Positions 17,630 to 29,302 of a stretch of DNA of 64,000 nucleotides are shown one piece after another. A model generated the notes under the pieces. It saw nothing but the letters and a program-made list of their open reading frames with translations, searched no databases and had not been told where the DNA came from. How positions within the stretch are numbered: the first letter of the stretch is position 1; the number at the start of each line of letters is the position of its first letter. The stretch is from Kocuria subflava (GTDB taxonomy: Bacteria; Actinomycetota; Actinomycetes; Actinomycetales; Micrococcaceae), in NCBI RefSeq assembly GCF_012163155.1, contig NZ_JAAVUN010000003.1, positions 25,270 to 89,269 of the forward strand, given 5' to 3'. Made by a program: the position numbers and the translations under genes.

Positions 17630-18957
17630 GCCCCAGGGGACGCACCGGTGCCAGCACGGTCAGCGCCATGCGCCGTGCCGATTCTGGTGCTCCGGCACCT
17701 GTGGGTTCTGATCTGCAGAGTGCGGGCAAGGGTTTTCTGCGCAAGGTCTGGACCTGGGTGCATGACGGCCCCCTGGTTCATTCCTACTGGGCACTGGCGG
17801 CCAGCGCGATTCTGCTCTCCGCCGTGGGCATCATGATGGTGCTCTCCTCATCAGCGGTGGAGTCGATCTCCGCCAACGTGTCCGCCTTCTTCTATTTCTC
17901 CCGTCAGGCGATCTTTGGCGGCGTGGGTGTTGTGGCCATGGTGATCCTCTCCCTGGTGCCCTCCCACGTGTACCGCCAGCTGGCCGTTCCGGCCTTTGTG
18001 GTCACCGCCATCGGATTGGCCTCCGTGTTGATCTGGGGAACCGAGATCAACGGCAACCAGAACTGGATCCAGATCGGTGGTTTCACCGCTCAGCCTTCTG
18101 AGGCCGCCAAGCTGGGTACCGCCCTGATGCTGGGGTGGTACTTCGGCAAACACGCAGGTGCCTTGCACGGTGCCAAGGCCTATGTCTGGCCGTCGGTTGG
18201 CATCCTCCTGATCCCGTTGATCGGCGTGGGCCTGGGCGGGGACGCCGGAACCGCCATCATCTTCGCCTTCATCTACGCGGCCGCGCTGTTCTTGGCGGGA
18301 GCCCCTCTGAAGATCTTCACCGCCGGGGCAATCCTGGTGGTGGTGGTCAGTGCCCTGACCGTGATCACAGCACCGCACCGTTTGGATCGCGTGACCGGGT
18401 GGATCACGGGGAATTGCGACGCCGCCGGGTCCTGTTGGCAGGCACAGCAAGGCCTGGGCGCTCTGGCCACCGGTGGATGGTGGGGGGTTGGCCTGGGTCA
18501 GTCGCGGTCCAAGTACAGCTACGTCCCGGAAGCCCACAACGACTACATCTTCTCCATCATCGGGGAAGAGCTGGGCCTGATCGGAACCGTGTTCATCCTG
18601 GCGTTGTTCGCCGTGATGGCTGTGGCCATGGCCCGGGTGCTGCTGCGTAGCACCTCCACGTTCGAGCGTGTCACCACCGGGGCCGTCCTGGCGTGGTTGA
18701 TCGGGCAGGCCTTCGTGAACATCGGAATGGTGACCGGTGCCCTGCCTGTGATCGGCGTTCCCCTGCCGTTCATCAGCTACGGTGGATCCTCCCTGTTCAT
18801 GTGTCTGGCCGCAGTGGGAGTGGTCATGTCCTTCACCCGCATGCCGGGCCAGCCTGGCTTGTTCTCCTCGTTCAGCCGTCAAGGCCGCCAGCAGAATGCA
18901 CAGGCGCTGCCACACAACGTGCACCCCATCGGCCACCGTTCTGAGAGGACGTCATGA
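17626..18957 (+). CDS. ftsW: Peptidoglycan glycosyltransferase FtsW (SEDS family)
   Basis: 443 aa polytopic membrane protein that polymerises lipid II at the septum with FtsI. About ten hydrophobic helices after a 45-residue cytoplasmic N-terminus; SEDS hallmarks are [33 protein letters not shown] and [12 protein letters not shown]. The large extracellular loop with [10 protein letters not shown] contains two Cys that could form a disulfide. ATG overlaps the murD stop (ATGA), and its stop overlaps murG. Confidence 0.96.
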   Translation: MSPRGRTGASTVSAMRRADSGAPAPVGSDLQSAGKGFLRKVWTWVHDGPLVHSYWALAASAILLSAVGIMMVLSSSAVESISANVSAFFYFSRQAIFGGVGVVAMVILSLVPSHVYRQLAVPAFVVTAIGLASVLIWGTEINGNQNWIQIGGFTAQPSEAAKLGTALMLGWYFGKHAGALHGAKAYVWPSVGILLIPLIGVGLGGDAGTAIIFAFIYAAALFLAGAPLKIFTAGAILVVVVSALTVITAPHRLDRVTGWITGNCDAAGSCWQAQQGLGALATGGWWGVGLGQSRSKYSYVPEAHNDYIFSIIGEELGLIGTVFILALFAVMAVAMARVLLRSTSTFERVTTGAVLAWLIGQAFVNIGMVTGALPVIGVPLPFISYGGSSLFMCLAAVGVVMSFTRMPGQPGLFSSFSRQGRQQNAQALPHNVHPIGHRSERTS

Positions 18958-20087
18958 ACGCCCAGGATCCCGCTGACACGGAGACCGCAGCCCAGCGGCC
19001 GATCTCTGTGGTGATCGCCGGTGGTGGAACCGCCGGTCACATCTCCCCCCTGTTGGCCATCGCACGGGCCATCACAGAGGTTCAGCCCCAGGCACAGGTG
19101 ACCGCCGTGGGTACCGCCTCAGGTATGGAAACCCGATTGGTCCCGGAGGCCGGCCTTCCGCTGGAGACCATTGACCGGGTGCCGCTGCCGCGCAAACCGT
19201 CAGTGGATCTGCTCAAACTGCCGCTGAAGTTGCGCAATGCCATCAAGCAGGCCGGAGAGATCATCGACCGCCACAAGGCTGACGTGGTGGTGGGGGTCGG
19301 TGGCTATGTGTGCACCCCCATGTATCTGGCAGCCAAGCGCCGAGGTGTCCCCGTGGTAATCCACGAGGCCAACGCTCGGCCCGGCATTGCCAATCGAGTG
19401 GGTGCCCGCTCGGCTGCGGTGGTGGCCACCGCCTTCCCGGACACCCCGTTGGCCGGAGCGCGCACCGTGGGCATGCCCATGCGGCCTGAAATCGCCGGTC
19501 TTGACCGAGCGGCTCAGCAGCGTTCGGCGCGGGAGAACCTGGGCCTGGACCCGCAGAAACCCACGCTGATCGTGACCGGTGGGTCCTCCGGTGCCCTGTC
19601 CATGAACAAGACCATTGAGCAGGTTGCCGGTGATGTTGGCGTCCTTGGGGTGCAACTGCTGCACATCACCGGCCGGGGCAAGCAGGTCAAGACCTCAACC
19701 GGTGAACTCCTCCAAGCTGATGGCTACCGCCAGGTGGAGTACGTCAACGGCATGGAGGACGTCTATGCCGCAGCGGATCTGTTGGTGGCTCGCTCCGGTG
19801 CCGCCACGGTCTCGGAAGTGGCCGCGGTGGGTCTGCCCGCCATTTTTGTGCCCCTGCCCATCGGCAACGGTGAACAGGCCTTGAATGCCCGTGCGCTGGT
19901 GGCATCCGGTGCGGCACACTTGGTGGAGGACGCCCAGTTCACACCGGATTACGTCCGAACCACCATTCTTCCCCTCATCACCAACAGTCAGCAGCTGAGC
20001 GTGATGTCCCAAGCCGCCCAGGGTGCGGGCGTGCGTGACGCCGCGCAAACCATGGCCGGGCTGATCTTGCAGGAGGCACGGGCGTGA
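18954..20087 (+). CDS. murG: UDP-GlcNAc:undecaprenyl-PP-MurNAc-pentapeptide GlcNAc transferase
   Basis: GT28 glycosyltransferase, 377 aa, converting lipid I to lipid II on the cytoplasmic membrane face. Gly-rich loop [44 protein letters not shown], second Gly loop [12 protein letters not shown] and the donor-site [24 protein letters not shown]. Coupled by four-base overlaps to ftsW and murC. Confidence 0.97.
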   Translation: MNAQDPADTETAAQRPISVVIAGGGTAGHISPLLAIARAITEVQPQAQVTAVGTASGMETRLVPEAGLPLETIDRVPLPRKPSVDLLKLPLKLRNAIKQAGEIIDRHKADVVVGVGGYVCTPMYLAAKRRGVPVVIHEANARPGIANRVGARSAAVVATAFPDTPLAGARTVGMPMRPEIAGLDRAAQQRSARENLGLDPQKPTLIVTGGSSGALSMNKTIEQVAGDVGVLGVQLLHITGRGKQVKTSTGELLQADGYRQVEYVNGMEDVYAAADLLVARSGAATVSEVAAVGLPAIFVPLPIGNGEQALNARALVASGAAHLVEDAQFTPDYVRTTILPLITNSQQLSVMSQAAQGAGVRDAAQTMAGLILQEARA

Positions 20088-21589
20088 GCGCTCAGACACC
20101 ATCCAATGATGCCGTGGCGGCACATGACAACGGTGAGGTTTGTGCCCGCACCGTGGTGGGTGTGAACACCAATCCACAGGATTTGGGCAGAACACATCTG
20201 ATCGGCATCGGCGGGGCGGGCATGTCCGCCGTCGCTCGTCTGCTGCTGGCCCACGGTGTGCCCGTGTACGGATCCGATGCTCAAGACTCCACGGCCGTCA
20301 CCCAACTGCGGGAACAAGGTGCCACGGTGACGGTGGGGCAGAAGGCGGAAAACGTTCAGGACGTGGACACCGTGGTGATCTCCACGGCCATTCGTGAGTC
20401 CAACCCTGAACTGGCGGCGGCACGTGAGCGTGGACTGCAGGTGGTGCATCGTTCGGACGCCCTGGCAGTCTCCATGCACGGTTCCCACGTGGTGGCCGTG
20501 GCCGGCACGCACGGCAAGACCACCACCAGCTCCATGACTGCGGTCATGCTGGAGGCCGCAGGGCGCCAACCGTCGTGGGCCATTGGTGCACATGTGGCGG
20601 ACCTGGGAGCCAATGCCGCCTTGGGTCACGGTGAGTGGTTCGTGGCCGAGGCCGATGAATCGGACGGGTCCTTTCTCAAATACGCCCCCAGCGTGGCGGT
20701 GGTGACCAACATTGAACCGGACCACCTGGACCATTACCCCACGGTGGAAGCTTTCTTCCAGGCCTTTGACGACTTCGCCGCAACGCTGCGCGACGGCGGC
20801 ACGCTGGTTGCCTGCCAGGACGACCCCGGTTCCAGGGACCTCGCGCGCAAGGTCCGTGACCGTGGTGGCCGGGTCCTGACCTACGGCACCGATTCCACGG
20901 CGGACATTGAGATTCACGACGTCGAACCCCACGGTCTGGGCTCCAGCGCCGCACTCGTCGTGGGTGAAGGCGCAGATGCACGCCGCCACCGTTTGACGCT
21001 GTCAGTGCCGGGGATGCACAACGTGCAGAACGCCACAGCTGCTTTTGCGGTGGCCTTGGCCACCGGAGTTCCGGCTGAGGACGCCCTGCGCGGGCTGACG
21101 GGCTTCCATGGATCTGCTCGCCGGTTCGACCTGAAGGGCGAGGGCGGGGGAGTGCGCGTGTTCGATGACTACGCCCACCACCCCACGGAAGTGGCAGCGG
21201 CCCTGACCGCAGCGCGCAACGTGGCCGGTGAAGGCCACCGTGTGTTGGCCATGTTCCAACCGCACCTGTTCTCCCGGACCAAGGCCTTTGCCACCGAGTT
21301 CGCCGCGGCACTGGAACTGGCAGACCACGCTTGGGTCCTGCCGATCTTTGCCGCACGCGAGGACCCCATGCCAGGTGTCACCTCAGAACTCATCACGGAT
21401 GCTGCGGGGGAGAACGTCACGGCTGCGGAGGATGCCCAGCAGGCCATGGATCAGATGGTGGCTCAAGCACAGCCCGGCGATCTGATGTTGACCATTGGCG
21501 CCGGCGACGTCACCGTCCACGGACCGCGCCTTGTGGAAGCCCTGGCCACTGCGGCGGACCAGGCGTCTGCCGGGGAGGCCACTCGCTGA
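20084..21589 (+). CDS. murC: UDP-MurNAc:L-alanine ligase
   Basis: First Mur ligase of stem-peptide synthesis, 501 aa. [16 protein letters not shown] at the N-terminus, P-loop [32 protein letters not shown] and [15 protein letters not shown] start inside the murG stop (GTGA). It ends TGATG, sharing one base with the start of ftsQ. Confidence 0.97.
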   Translation: MSAQTPSNDAVAAHDNGEVCARTVVGVNTNPQDLGRTHLIGIGGAGMSAVARLLLAHGVPVYGSDAQDSTAVTQLREQGATVTVGQKAENVQDVDTVVISTAIRESNPELAAARERGLQVVHRSDALAVSMHGSHVVAVAGTHGKTTTSSMTAVMLEAAGRQPSWAIGAHVADLGANAALGHGEWFVAEADESDGSFLKYAPSVAVVTNIEPDHLDHYPTVEAFFQAFDDFAATLRDGGTLVACQDDPGSRDLARKVRDRGGRVLTYGTDSTADIEIHDVEPHGLGSSAALVVGEGADARRHRLTLSVPGMHNVQNATAAFAVALATGVPAEDALRGLTGFHGSARRFDLKGEGGGVRVFDDYAHHPTEVAAALTAARNVAGEGHRVLAMFQPHLFSRTKAFATEFAAALELADHAWVLPIFAAREDPMPGVTSELITDAAGENVTAAEDAQQAMDQMVAQAQPGDLMLTIGAGDVTVHGPRLVEALATAADQASAGEATR

Positions 21590-22554
21590 TGGCCCCCGGC
21601 CAGCGGCCCCACCAGCCAAACTTCCACCGCACCGGGCAGAGCCCCACCGATCCTTCCGTCAGCGACCCCTCACCGGATGATGCAGCGGAGGTTCAGGTCA
21701 ATGACGGCTCCAAGGTCTCTGATCTTGACCCTGAGCGGTTCGAGGAGGTCCCGGCAGGTGGTGGACGGTTCAGCGCCTGGCGGCGCCATGTCCAGGTGGA
21801 GAATCCCACCACTGATGCTGCTGATGGAGCGCAACGCACGCCCCCGTTGACTCCCGCTCAGAGGCGTTCACGACGCCGTCGTCGGGCATTGTGGGCTGCG
21901 ATCACTGCTGTGGTGGCCGCCTTGGTGCTGGTGTGGGTGATCTTCTTCTCCCCGCTTTTGGCCGTGCGTGCTATTGAGGTCAACGGTGCGCAGCTCACGG
22001 ACGAACAAGACGTCCAACAGCATCTGGAGCATTTTCAGGGCACACCCATGGCGCAGATTTCCGAGTCCGATGTGATGGACAGCCTGGGGGACCTGCCGCA
22101 GGTTCGATCCGTGCATGTCATGACCATGCCCGACCGCCGGTTGATCGTGGACCTCACGGAACGGGTTGCTGTTGCAGCGGTCCAGGACGGTCAGAGTTGG
22201 AGCCTGGTGGACCATGAGGGCACGGTGTTGGGTACCACCGAGGATCTGGCCGAGCTCCATGTCCCGGTGATTGAGGGCGGTACGGAGGTGTTGGGCACAG
22301 AGGATTTCACCTCCGTGGCAGATGTGCTCTCCACCTTGCCGTCCTCGCTCCTGGAACAAGTCAGTTCCGCCAAGGCCCAGTCCGATTCGACCGTGGAGCT
22401 GGAGTTGAACGGTGGCATCACGGTCAAGTGGGGGGATGCCACCCAGAGTGCGTTGAAAGCTGAAGTTCTGGCTCAACTGGTACAAGCTCCCGAACAGACC
22501 GGGGCGGTGAACGTCTATGACGTCTCCACGCCGGAACACCCGGTCCTGAGCTGA
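21589..22554 (+). CDS. ftsQ: Cell division protein FtsQ
   Basis: 321 aa bitopic protein linking early and late division proteins. A disordered cytoplasmic N-terminus of about 95 residues ends in a basic stretch (RRSRRRRRAL), followed by one transmembrane helix (about 100-125, ending FFSPLLAVRAIEV). A POTRA domain follows (AIEVNGAQLTDEQDVQQHL, DLPQVRSVHVMTMPDRRLIV) and an FtsQ/DivIB beta domain. The ATG overlaps the murC stop by one base; the frame is open upstream inside murC but carries no FtsQ sequence there. Confidence 0.93.
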   Translation: MAPGQRPHQPNFHRTGQSPTDPSVSDPSPDDAAEVQVNDGSKVSDLDPERFEEVPAGGGRFSAWRRHVQVENPTTDAADGAQRTPPLTPAQRRSRRRRRALWAAITAVVAALVLVWVIFFSPLLAVRAIEVNGAQLTDEQDVQQHLEHFQGTPMAQISESDVMDSLGDLPQVRSVHVMTMPDRRLIVDLTERVAVAAVQDGQSWSLVDHEGTVLGTTEDLAELHVPVIEGGTEVLGTEDFTSVADVLSTLPSSLLEQVSSAKAQSDSTVELELNGGITVKWGDATQSALKAEVLAQLVQAPEQTGAVNVYDVSTPEHPVLS

Positions 22555-22870
22555 CATCAACTGCCTTCGCCGGGTGTCTCGGTACGGTGAATGCCCTGGT
22601 GGTGGGGTCACAGACTTCAAGGTTTGCCTGAAGCTTGAAGTAGTGATGTCAAATTCCAGGCAATGCACTGCTCAACACACCCACTTACGTGCAGTGAGCC
22701 GTGAACCCGTTGCTAGTCTTTGCGTGGAAGAAATAGGTGCGCCGTATCTGCTGGTCACTCATCATTCAATCCCAACTTGAGGGTTAAGGAATGATGGGGT
22801 CGGCGGAGGGCTCACCATCAACAGCCCGTTCGTCCCAGGCGGGCGGACCCCCGAAGTGAAACAGGTGATC
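22555..22870 (+). other. ftsQ-ftsZ intergenic region (ftsZ control region)
   Basis: 316 bases without a gene. It holds an 8-bp inverted repeat ACTTCAAG (22614-22621) / CTTGAAGT (22634-22641) with a 12-base spacer and a candidate -10 TAGTCT at 22714-22719. Long regulated leaders before ftsZ are common in Actinobacteria. No -35 could be assigned. Confidence 0.4.
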
Positions 22871-24112
22871 ATGGACACCACGACTCCCCAGAACTACCTG
22901 GCCGTCATCAAGGTCGTCGGCATCGGCGGCGGCGGCGTCAACGCCGTCAACCGCATGATCGAAGAAGGCTTGCGCGGCGTTGAATTCATCGCCATCAACA
23001 CTGACGCCCAGGCGCTGTTGATGTCCGATGCCGACGTCAAGCTGGACGTCGGACGCGAGCTGACCCGCGGACTCGGTGCAGGCGCCAACCCTGATGTGGG
23101 GCGCCAGGCTGCTGAAGATCACCAGGAGGAGATCGAAGAGGTCCTCAAGGGCGCGGACATGGTCTTCGTGACCGCCGGTGAGGGTGGTGGCACCGGTACC
23201 GGTGGCGCGCCCGTGATCGCCCGCATCGCCCGTTCCTTGGGAGCCCTGACCATCGGTGTGGTCACCCGTCCGTTCACCTTCGAGGGGCGTCGTCGTTCCA
23301 ACCAGGCCGAGAACGGCATCGAGACCCTGCGGGACGAGGTCGACACCCTGATCGTCATCCCCAATGACCGTCTGCTCTCCATCTCGGATCGCAACGTGTC
23401 CATGCTGGATGCCTTCAAGTCCGCTGACCAGGTGCTGCTCTCCGGTGTGCAGGGCATCACCGACCTCATCACCACCCCGGGTCTGATCAACCTGGACTTC
23501 GCGGACGTCAAGTCCGTGATGCAGGGTGCCGGTTCGGCCCTGATGGGCATCGGATCCGCCCAGGGTGAGGACCGTGCCGTCAAGGCTGCGGAGCTGGCCA
23601 TTGCCTCCCCGCTGCTGGAAGCCTCGATCGACGGTGCCCACGGCGTGCTGCTCTCCATCCAGGGTGGCTCGGATCTCGGCCTGTTCGAGATCAACGAGGC
23701 CGCTCGCCTGGTCCAGGAAGTCGCTCACCCGGAGGCCAACATCATCTTTGGTGCCGTGATCGACGACGCCCTGGGTGACCAGGCTCGCGTGACGGTGATT
23801 GCTGCAGGCTTTGACTCCGTCTCCCCGGAGACCAACGCCAACAACACCTCGGCTGCCGCTCAGCAGGCCGCCTCCACCCGTGCAGCCTTCGGCTCCGGCG
23901 CCGGCCAGCCCGCCAACATCGGACGCTCCCCGCAGCGCGGCGGTCAGTCCACTCAGGGCCGTGGCACCTCCACCTCCGGATGGTCGCAGCAGTCCAACGA
24001 CGACGTCCCGGACGACGCCGGATTCGATGTTGATCTGCCGGCCGAGCAGGACTCCGTGAAGGGTTCCTCCAATCGCAAGGACTCTTTGGACTTCCCGGAT
24101 TTCCTGAAGTGA
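22871..24112 (+). CDS. ftsZ: Cell division GTPase FtsZ
   Basis: Tubulin homologue forming the Z ring, 413 aa. [15 protein letters not shown] near the N-terminus, tubulin signature GGGTGTG (105-111), T7-loop region [11 protein letters not shown]. The C-terminal linker (about residues 320-400) is Ala/Ser/Gln-rich, and the conserved tail [10 protein letters not shown] is the docking peptide for SepF, whose gene lies downstream. ATG 22871 is used; an upstream GTG in frame adds five residues and cannot be excluded, and the Shine-Dalgarno signal is weak (AGGTGATC). Confidence 0.97.
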   Translation: MDTTTPQNYLAVIKVVGIGGGGVNAVNRMIEEGLRGVEFIAINTDAQALLMSDADVKLDVGRELTRGLGAGANPDVGRQAAEDHQEEIEEVLKGADMVFVTAGEGGGTGTGGAPVIARIARSLGALTIGVVTRPFTFEGRRRSNQAENGIETLRDEVDTLIVIPNDRLLSISDRNVSMLDAFKSADQVLLSGVQGITDLITTPGLINLDFADVKSVMQGAGSALMGIGSAQGEDRAVKAAELAIASPLLEASIDGAHGVLLSIQGGSDLGLFEINEAARLVQEVAHPEANIIFGAVIDDALGDQARVTVIAAGFDSVSPETNANNTSAAAQQAASTRAAFGSGAGQPANIGRSPQRGGQSTQGRGTSTSGWSQQSNDDVPDDAGFDVDLPAEQDSVKGSSNRKDSLDFPDFLK

Positions 24113-24144
24113 TGTGACGCCGCAGCTCATGGAGCGGCACCCCC

Positions 24145-24190
24145 TGAGAATGAGCCGGAAGCGTGCTGTCAGGCATCCGGCTCATTCTCA
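24145..24190 (+). terminator. Hairpin terminator after ftsZ
   Basis: Perfect 15-bp stem TGAGAATGAGCCGGA / TCCGGCTCATTCTCA with a 16-base loop, 32 bases after the ftsZ stop. No long T-run follows. Confidence 0.8.
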
Positions 24191-24295
24191 TGTGATGTTT
24201 GAGCACTGGTGGACAATGGTGGCGGGCCGGGACACAAGGAGTTCTGGCCGCGCAGGACGATGACCACAACACGGCAACCGCTGCGGGAGGCAGGA

Positions 24296-25066
24296 ATGTA
24301 CTGGTACCAGACCACGGTGGGCCCGGCTCACGTAGGGTTCACCAACCGTGGCGCCGGCAATCTTGCACTGCACGTGGGTGATGATCATGAGGCGGTGCGT
24401 CGTCGTCGTGCAGCCCTGGAGTCTCAGCTGGGAGTGCAGCCGGGCAGCATGCTGTATCTCAACCAGGTCCACGGCAACACGGTTGCAGATGCGGAGCAAC
24501 TGGCCGCTGGTGTGGTGCCCACGGCTGATGCCGCCGTGTCCACCACCGGCCGGCCGCTGGCTGTGATGGTGGCCGACTGCGTACCCGTTGTTCTGGTGGG
24601 CCAGGATCCGGGTGATCCCCGCGTGTGTGTCACAGCCGTCGCCCACGCCGGCCGCAACGGGTTTCTGGATGGGGTGCTGGAAGCGACGGTGGATGCCATG
24701 CGCACCCGCGCAGCTGTCAGAATCTATGCGGTGGTGGGCCCCAGTGTGTGCGGTGACTGCTACGAGGTTCCGGAGCAGATGGCTGCGGACTCGGAGTTGC
24801 GCAGCCCCGGCGTCCGTGCTGAAACGAGCTGGGGGACGCCGTCCCTGGACCTGCCCGGCGCGGCAGTGCGGCGTCTGCAGGAGATGGGCGTGGACGTGGA
24901 CCGTCCCCAGGACCAGCCCACCGTGGCCTGCACCCTGGAGAACACCACTTTGTTCTCCCACAGGCGGGATGCAGGCAGCGGTCGAATCGTGGGTGTGGTC
25001 ACCGTGCCCGAGCATCCAGGTGCCAACCTCGGCAGCGATCAGCAGGACGGGGCGGTGGAGCTGTGA
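24296..25066 (+). CDS. pgeF: Multicopper polyphenol oxidase/purine nucleoside phosphorylase family (YfiH/PgeF)
   Basis: 256 aa. Cytosolic zinc-dependent family shown to act on purine nucleosides and, as PgeF, to remove mis-incorporated L-Ser from MurNAc peptides. Zinc/active-site motifs: NQVHGNTV, VADCVPVVL, AVAHAGRNG and CYEVPEQM. ATG 24296 has GGGAGG five bases upstream and matches the domain start (WYQTTVGPAHVGFTNR); an ATG 12 codons earlier is possible. The HAG motif reads HAGRNG, where HAGWRG is commoner. Overlaps the next gene by four bases. Confidence 0.9.
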   Translation: MYWYQTTVGPAHVGFTNRGAGNLALHVGDDHEAVRRRRAALESQLGVQPGSMLYLNQVHGNTVADAEQLAAGVVPTADAAVSTTGRPLAVMVADCVPVVLVGQDPGDPRVCVTAVAHAGRNGFLDGVLEATVDAMRTRAAVRIYAVVGPSVCGDCYEVPEQMAADSELRSPGVRAETSWGTPSLDLPGAAVRRLQEMGVDVDRPQDQPTVACTLENTTLFSHRRDAGSGRIVGVVTVPEHPGANLGSDQQDGAVEL

Positions 25067-25800
25067 GTGCAGATCAGCGTCAGACCGAGCTGGCAGAGAA
25101 TCTGGCCCAGGTGCGTGAGCGTTTGGCTGCTGCCGAACAACAGCGGCAGGTGGGCACGGGGCCAGCCGAACTGATTGCCGTGACCAAGTTCTTCCCGGCA
25201 GCGGATGTTCGCCGATTGGCCCAACTCGGGATTGTTCAGGTGGGGGAGAACCGGGACCAGGAAGCATCAGCCAAAGCCGCAGAGGCTCCCGAGGTGACCT
25301 GGCACTTCATTGGCCAACTGCAGTCCAAGAAGACCAACTCCGTGGTCCGTTACGCCTCCTGCGTGCACTCCATGGACCGTCTGTCCTTGGTCACGGGCCT
25401 GGGTAAATCAGTGCGCCGGCATAGGGAGAGCGTTCTTGCCGGTGAGGTTGCCCGCGGGCCCAATGCCGAGCGCGATCTCCAGTGCTTGATCCAGGTGTCA
25501 CTGGATGGCACCGCGGGGCGCGGAGGGGTTGCTCCAGCGGAGTTGGAACGCCTGGCTGAGGCAGTGGAAGCGGAGGACGGACTACGTCTGCAAGGTGTCA
25601 TGGCCGTGGCTCCGTTGGGTCAAGACCCTGATCCTGCCTTCCAGGAATTGTTCGAGTTGTCACAGGTGGTGCGCAGGACCGCACCGGCAGCGCAGTGGAT
25701 CTCCGCCGGTATGAGCGCGGATTTGGAGGCAGCCGTACGGTGGGGCTCCACCCACGTTCGAGTTGGTTCCGGTATTCTCGGTGCGCGTCCGGTGGGTTGA
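25063..25800 (+). CDS. YggS-family pyridoxal phosphate-binding protein
   Basis: 245 aa single-domain alanine-racemase-like TIM barrel that buffers pyridoxal 5'-phosphate. PLP Lys in [39 protein letters not shown], and the phosphate-binding end [28 protein letters not shown]. It starts with GTG overlapping pgeF. Conserved pgeF-yggS-sepF order after ftsZ supports the call. Confidence 0.95.
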   Translation: MSADQRQTELAENLAQVRERLAAAEQQRQVGTGPAELIAVTKFFPAADVRRLAQLGIVQVGENRDQEASAKAAEAPEVTWHFIGQLQSKKTNSVVRYASCVHSMDRLSLVTGLGKSVRRHRESVLAGEVARGPNAERDLQCLIQVSLDGTAGRGGVAPAELERLAEAVEAEDGLRLQGVMAVAPLGQDPDPAFQELFELSQVVRRTAPAAQWISAGMSADLEAAVRWGSTHVRVGSGILGARPVG

Positions 25801-25864
25801 TCCAACCCCGGTACACCACCCCGCACCAGATGAACTTCCCGCACCAGATCAAGGAGAGCCGTCC

Positions 25865-26518
25865 ATGGGCCAGTCGATGCGCCGAGCCATGATTGCGCTG
25901 GGTCTGGCCGAGCCCGATGCGCCATCCCAGGCCGAACAGCGCGAATCGCGCGCCGAGTCCCCCCGGGTGACAGAGTCCAGCCGTGATCAACGGGTGGAAC
26001 GTGAGGAACGCAGTCAGGTGCCGGCACCCCGGAACGCGGCCCCCCAGCCCGGCCGGTCCAGTGCAGAGACTCGGCCCTCCGGGTCCTCAGCCGTTCGCGG
26101 CAGCACTGAGGGCAGCCGTGAGAGCTCCACGCCGCACAGTGCTCGATCCAGATCGGCACAACCGCGCCGAGAGGCCGAGTACCGTGCCCCGGTGACTCCC
26201 ATCAAGCGTGCCCCCTCCACTTCACGAGAGAATGCTGACGACATGCGCACCATCACCACCGTGCACCCGCGCTCCTACAACGACGCCAAGTCCGTGGGTG
26301 AGTCCTTCCGGGACGGCACCCCTGTGATCATGGATTTGACGGACCTCGGTGAGGCTGAGGCCAAGCGACTCGTCGATTTCGCGGCCGGCCTGGTGTACGC
26401 ACTGCACGGCTCCATTGAGCGCGTGACCACCACCGTGTTCCTGCTGACCCCCTCCTATGTGGAGGTGGTGGACAACACCACCCCGCAGGAGACCGCTTCC
26501 GCTGACGAACAGGCTTGA
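25865..26518 (+). CDS. sepF: Cell division protein SepF
   Basis: 217 aa. N-terminal amphipathic membrane-binding segment ([16 protein letters not shown]), a long Arg/Ser/Gln-rich disordered linker (about residues 20-115), and a C-terminal SepF domain of about 85 residues ([51 protein letters not shown]). In Actinobacteria lacking FtsA/ZipA it is the main FtsZ membrane anchor. ATG with AAGGAG eight bases upstream. Confidence 0.95.
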   Translation: MGQSMRRAMIALGLAEPDAPSQAEQRESRAESPRVTESSRDQRVEREERSQVPAPRNAAPQPGRSSAETRPSGSSAVRGSTEGSRESSTPHSARSRSAQPRREAEYRAPVTPIKRAPSTSRENADDMRTITTVHPRSYNDAKSVGESFRDGTPVIMDLTDLGEAEAKRLVDFAAGLVYALHGSIERVTTTVFLLTPSYVEVVDNTTPQETASADEQA

Positions 26519-26526
26519 GTGAATCA

Positions 26527-26820
26527 GTGAACATCGTTCTGGGCATCCTGTACCTGGCCTCCCACCTGTTGGTCCTGGTGGTCCTGGCACGCTTTGTGCT
26601 GGAAATGGTGAGTTCTTGGTCACGCAACTGGCGTCCGCAGGGTGTGATGCTGATTTTCGCCTCGGTGGTCTACGGCATCACAGACCCGGTGTTCAAGCCG
26701 TTGCGTCGGCTGATTCCCCCGTTGCGCATGGGCGGTATTGCCTTGGATCTTTCCGCAATCATCCTGATCCTGGGCCTGACCTTCCTCAGAGGCATCCTGG
26801 CCGCCATGTTTTTCGGCTGA
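26527..26820 (+). CDS. YggT family membrane protein
   Basis: 97 aa with two hydrophobic helices (about 3-25 and 67-92) around a polar loop with PVFKPLRRLIPPLRMGGIALDLS, the YggT signature. Found beside sepF in most Actinobacteria; proposed roles include division and osmotic tolerance, unproven. GTG 26527 is used; a TTG four codons earlier overlaps the sepF stop (TTGA) and is an alternative. No strong Shine-Dalgarno site for either. Confidence 0.85.
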   Translation: MNIVLGILYLASHLLVLVVLARFVLEMVSSWSRNWRPQGVMLIFASVVYGITDPVFKPLRRLIPPLRMGGIALDLSAIILILGLTFLRGILAAMFFG

Positions 26821-27115
26821 CCCGACCCCCGGACCGCTCAAGGACGAGGCAGCGGCGGACGGTCACCAACGCAGCCACCAGGGGCCGTGCAACAGCGGCG
26901 TCGTCGGTGAATCGATGATCCGGGAACGCGCCGGGACAATGTACTGTGTTGAGAGAACATGACCATTGCGTCGCGGTCGTCCCTTGAGTTGATGGGCGTC
27001 TGGACCACCGGGAGCCGGGCTGGCAAACGGGAACATCAGACGCCAATGCTCACAGGGCCTGCTGCTCGGGGGCCAAGACCCACGCAATGACCTGCACGAG
27101 GAGAGAAAACACCCC

Positions 27116-27739
27116 ATGGCTCTGACTCCTGAAGACGTCATCAACAAGCGGTTTCAGCCGACCAAATTCCGTGAAGGCTATGACCAGGATGAAGTTGATG
27201 ACTTCCTGGATGAGATTGTGCTGGAGCTGCGCACGCTCAACCAGGAGATCGCCGATCTGACTCAGCAGCTGGAAGCTGCAGGCAGTGCTCCTGACAACGC
27301 GCGCGCAGCGGCCCCTGCCGAGACCCCCGCAGAAGAAACTGCGGAGCCGGTTGTGGAGCCCGCTCCGGCGGCCGCAACCGAGCCGGAGCCCGCCGCTGCA
27401 CAGGCGCAGCCCACCACGGACTCCGCTCAGAGCGCTGCCGGCGTGCTGGCCCTGGCCCAGAAGCTGCACGACGAATACGTGGCCAACGGCCGTGCCGAAC
27501 ATGATCGTTTGGTGGCCGAGGGCCAGAGCCAGGCGGACCAGATGGTCTCCGACGCCCAGCGGTCCAAGGAGGAAGTCCTGGCCGGACTGGAGCAGGAGCG
27601 CGGCGTCCTGGAGCAGAAGGTCAGTCAGCTCAAGGGCTTCGAGTCCAGCTACCGCGAACGCCTTAAGTCGTTCATCTCCGGGCAGCTGCATGAGATCGAC
27701 AACGCTCCCTCCGTCATGCCTGAGGCAGATCAGTCCTGA
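27116..27739 (+). CDS. divIVA: DivIVA/Wag31 polar growth protein
   Basis: 207 aa. N-terminal DivIVA lipid-binding domain (MALTPEDVINKRFQPTKFREGYDQ, DEVDDFLDEI) followed by coiled coil, an Ala/Pro/Glu-rich linker (about residues 58-105), then a second coiled-coil block (SKEEVLAGLEQERGVLEQKV). It marks negatively curved membrane at septa and poles. GGAGAG is upstream of the ATG. The preceding 295-base gap (26821-27115) carries TACTGT at 26942-26947 as a possible -10. Confidence 0.95.
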   Translation: MALTPEDVINKRFQPTKFREGYDQDEVDDFLDEIVLELRTLNQEIADLTQQLEAAGSAPDNARAAAPAETPAEETAEPVVEPAPAAATEPEPAAAQAQPTTDSAQSAAGVLALAQKLHDEYVANGRAEHDRLVAEGQSQADQMVSDAQRSKEEVLAGLEQERGVLEQKVSQLKGFESSYRERLKSFISGQLHEIDNAPSVMPEADQS

Positions 27740-27765
27740 GTTCTGCACACACCGAGTCACATCCG

Positions 27766-28294
27766 GTGAACGGATCCAAGCGCCGCCCCGCAGTTTTCGT
27801 TCTGGGGGCGGCGCTGACCGCGTTGGTGGTCTACGTCCTGGACCAGGCCACCAAGGCGTTCGTGGAACGCACCATGCAGTTGGGCGAATCCATCTCCGTG
27901 GTGGGGGACTGGGTGCGGTGGCACTACATCCTCAACCCCGGTGCGGCCTTTTCCCTGGGTGAAGACCACACCTGGGTGTTCACCGGCATCATGGCCGTGG
28001 TCTCGGTCGGGATCATGCTGTATCTGCCGCGCGTTCGCAGCTGGCCGTGGGCCCTTGGACTGGGGATGGTCCTGGGCGGTGCGCTGGGCAATCTGACCGA
28101 CCGGCTCTTCCGCTGGCCCGGGTTCCCCAGTGGTCACGTTGTGGATTTCATCCACGTCAAGCACTTTGCCGTGTTCAACACTGCAGACTGCGGTGTGGTG
28201 ATCGGCATCGCCCTGATCGCCCTGTTGCTGCTGATGGGGCGTGAGCCGGACGGCACCCGCTACAGCAAGACGCGCGACACCGGATCCAGGACCC

Positions 28295-28302
<8 letters not shown>
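27766..28302 (+). CDS. lspA: Lipoprotein signal peptidase (SPase II)
   Basis: 178 aa, four transmembrane helices. Catalytic Asp pair in [10 protein letters not shown] and [23 protein letters not shown] and [10 protein letters not shown] are also family motifs. Cleaves prolipoproteins after lipidation of the lipobox Cys. GTG start; its stop lies within rluD. Confidence 0.94.
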
Positions 28303-29233
<931 letters not shown>

Positions 29234-29290
29234 TCACCTGGGGAGGGCATCGTCACCTGTGGCACACGCGATGGTGTCTGAGCCTGCCGC

Positions 29291-29296
29291 TAGACT
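29291..29296 (+). promoter_or_regulatory. -10 element of dnaE (leaderless type)
   Basis: TAGACT, six bases (CTTGGG) before the GTG start. No -35 match. Confidence 0.6.
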
Positions 29297-29302
29297 CTTG
29301 GG

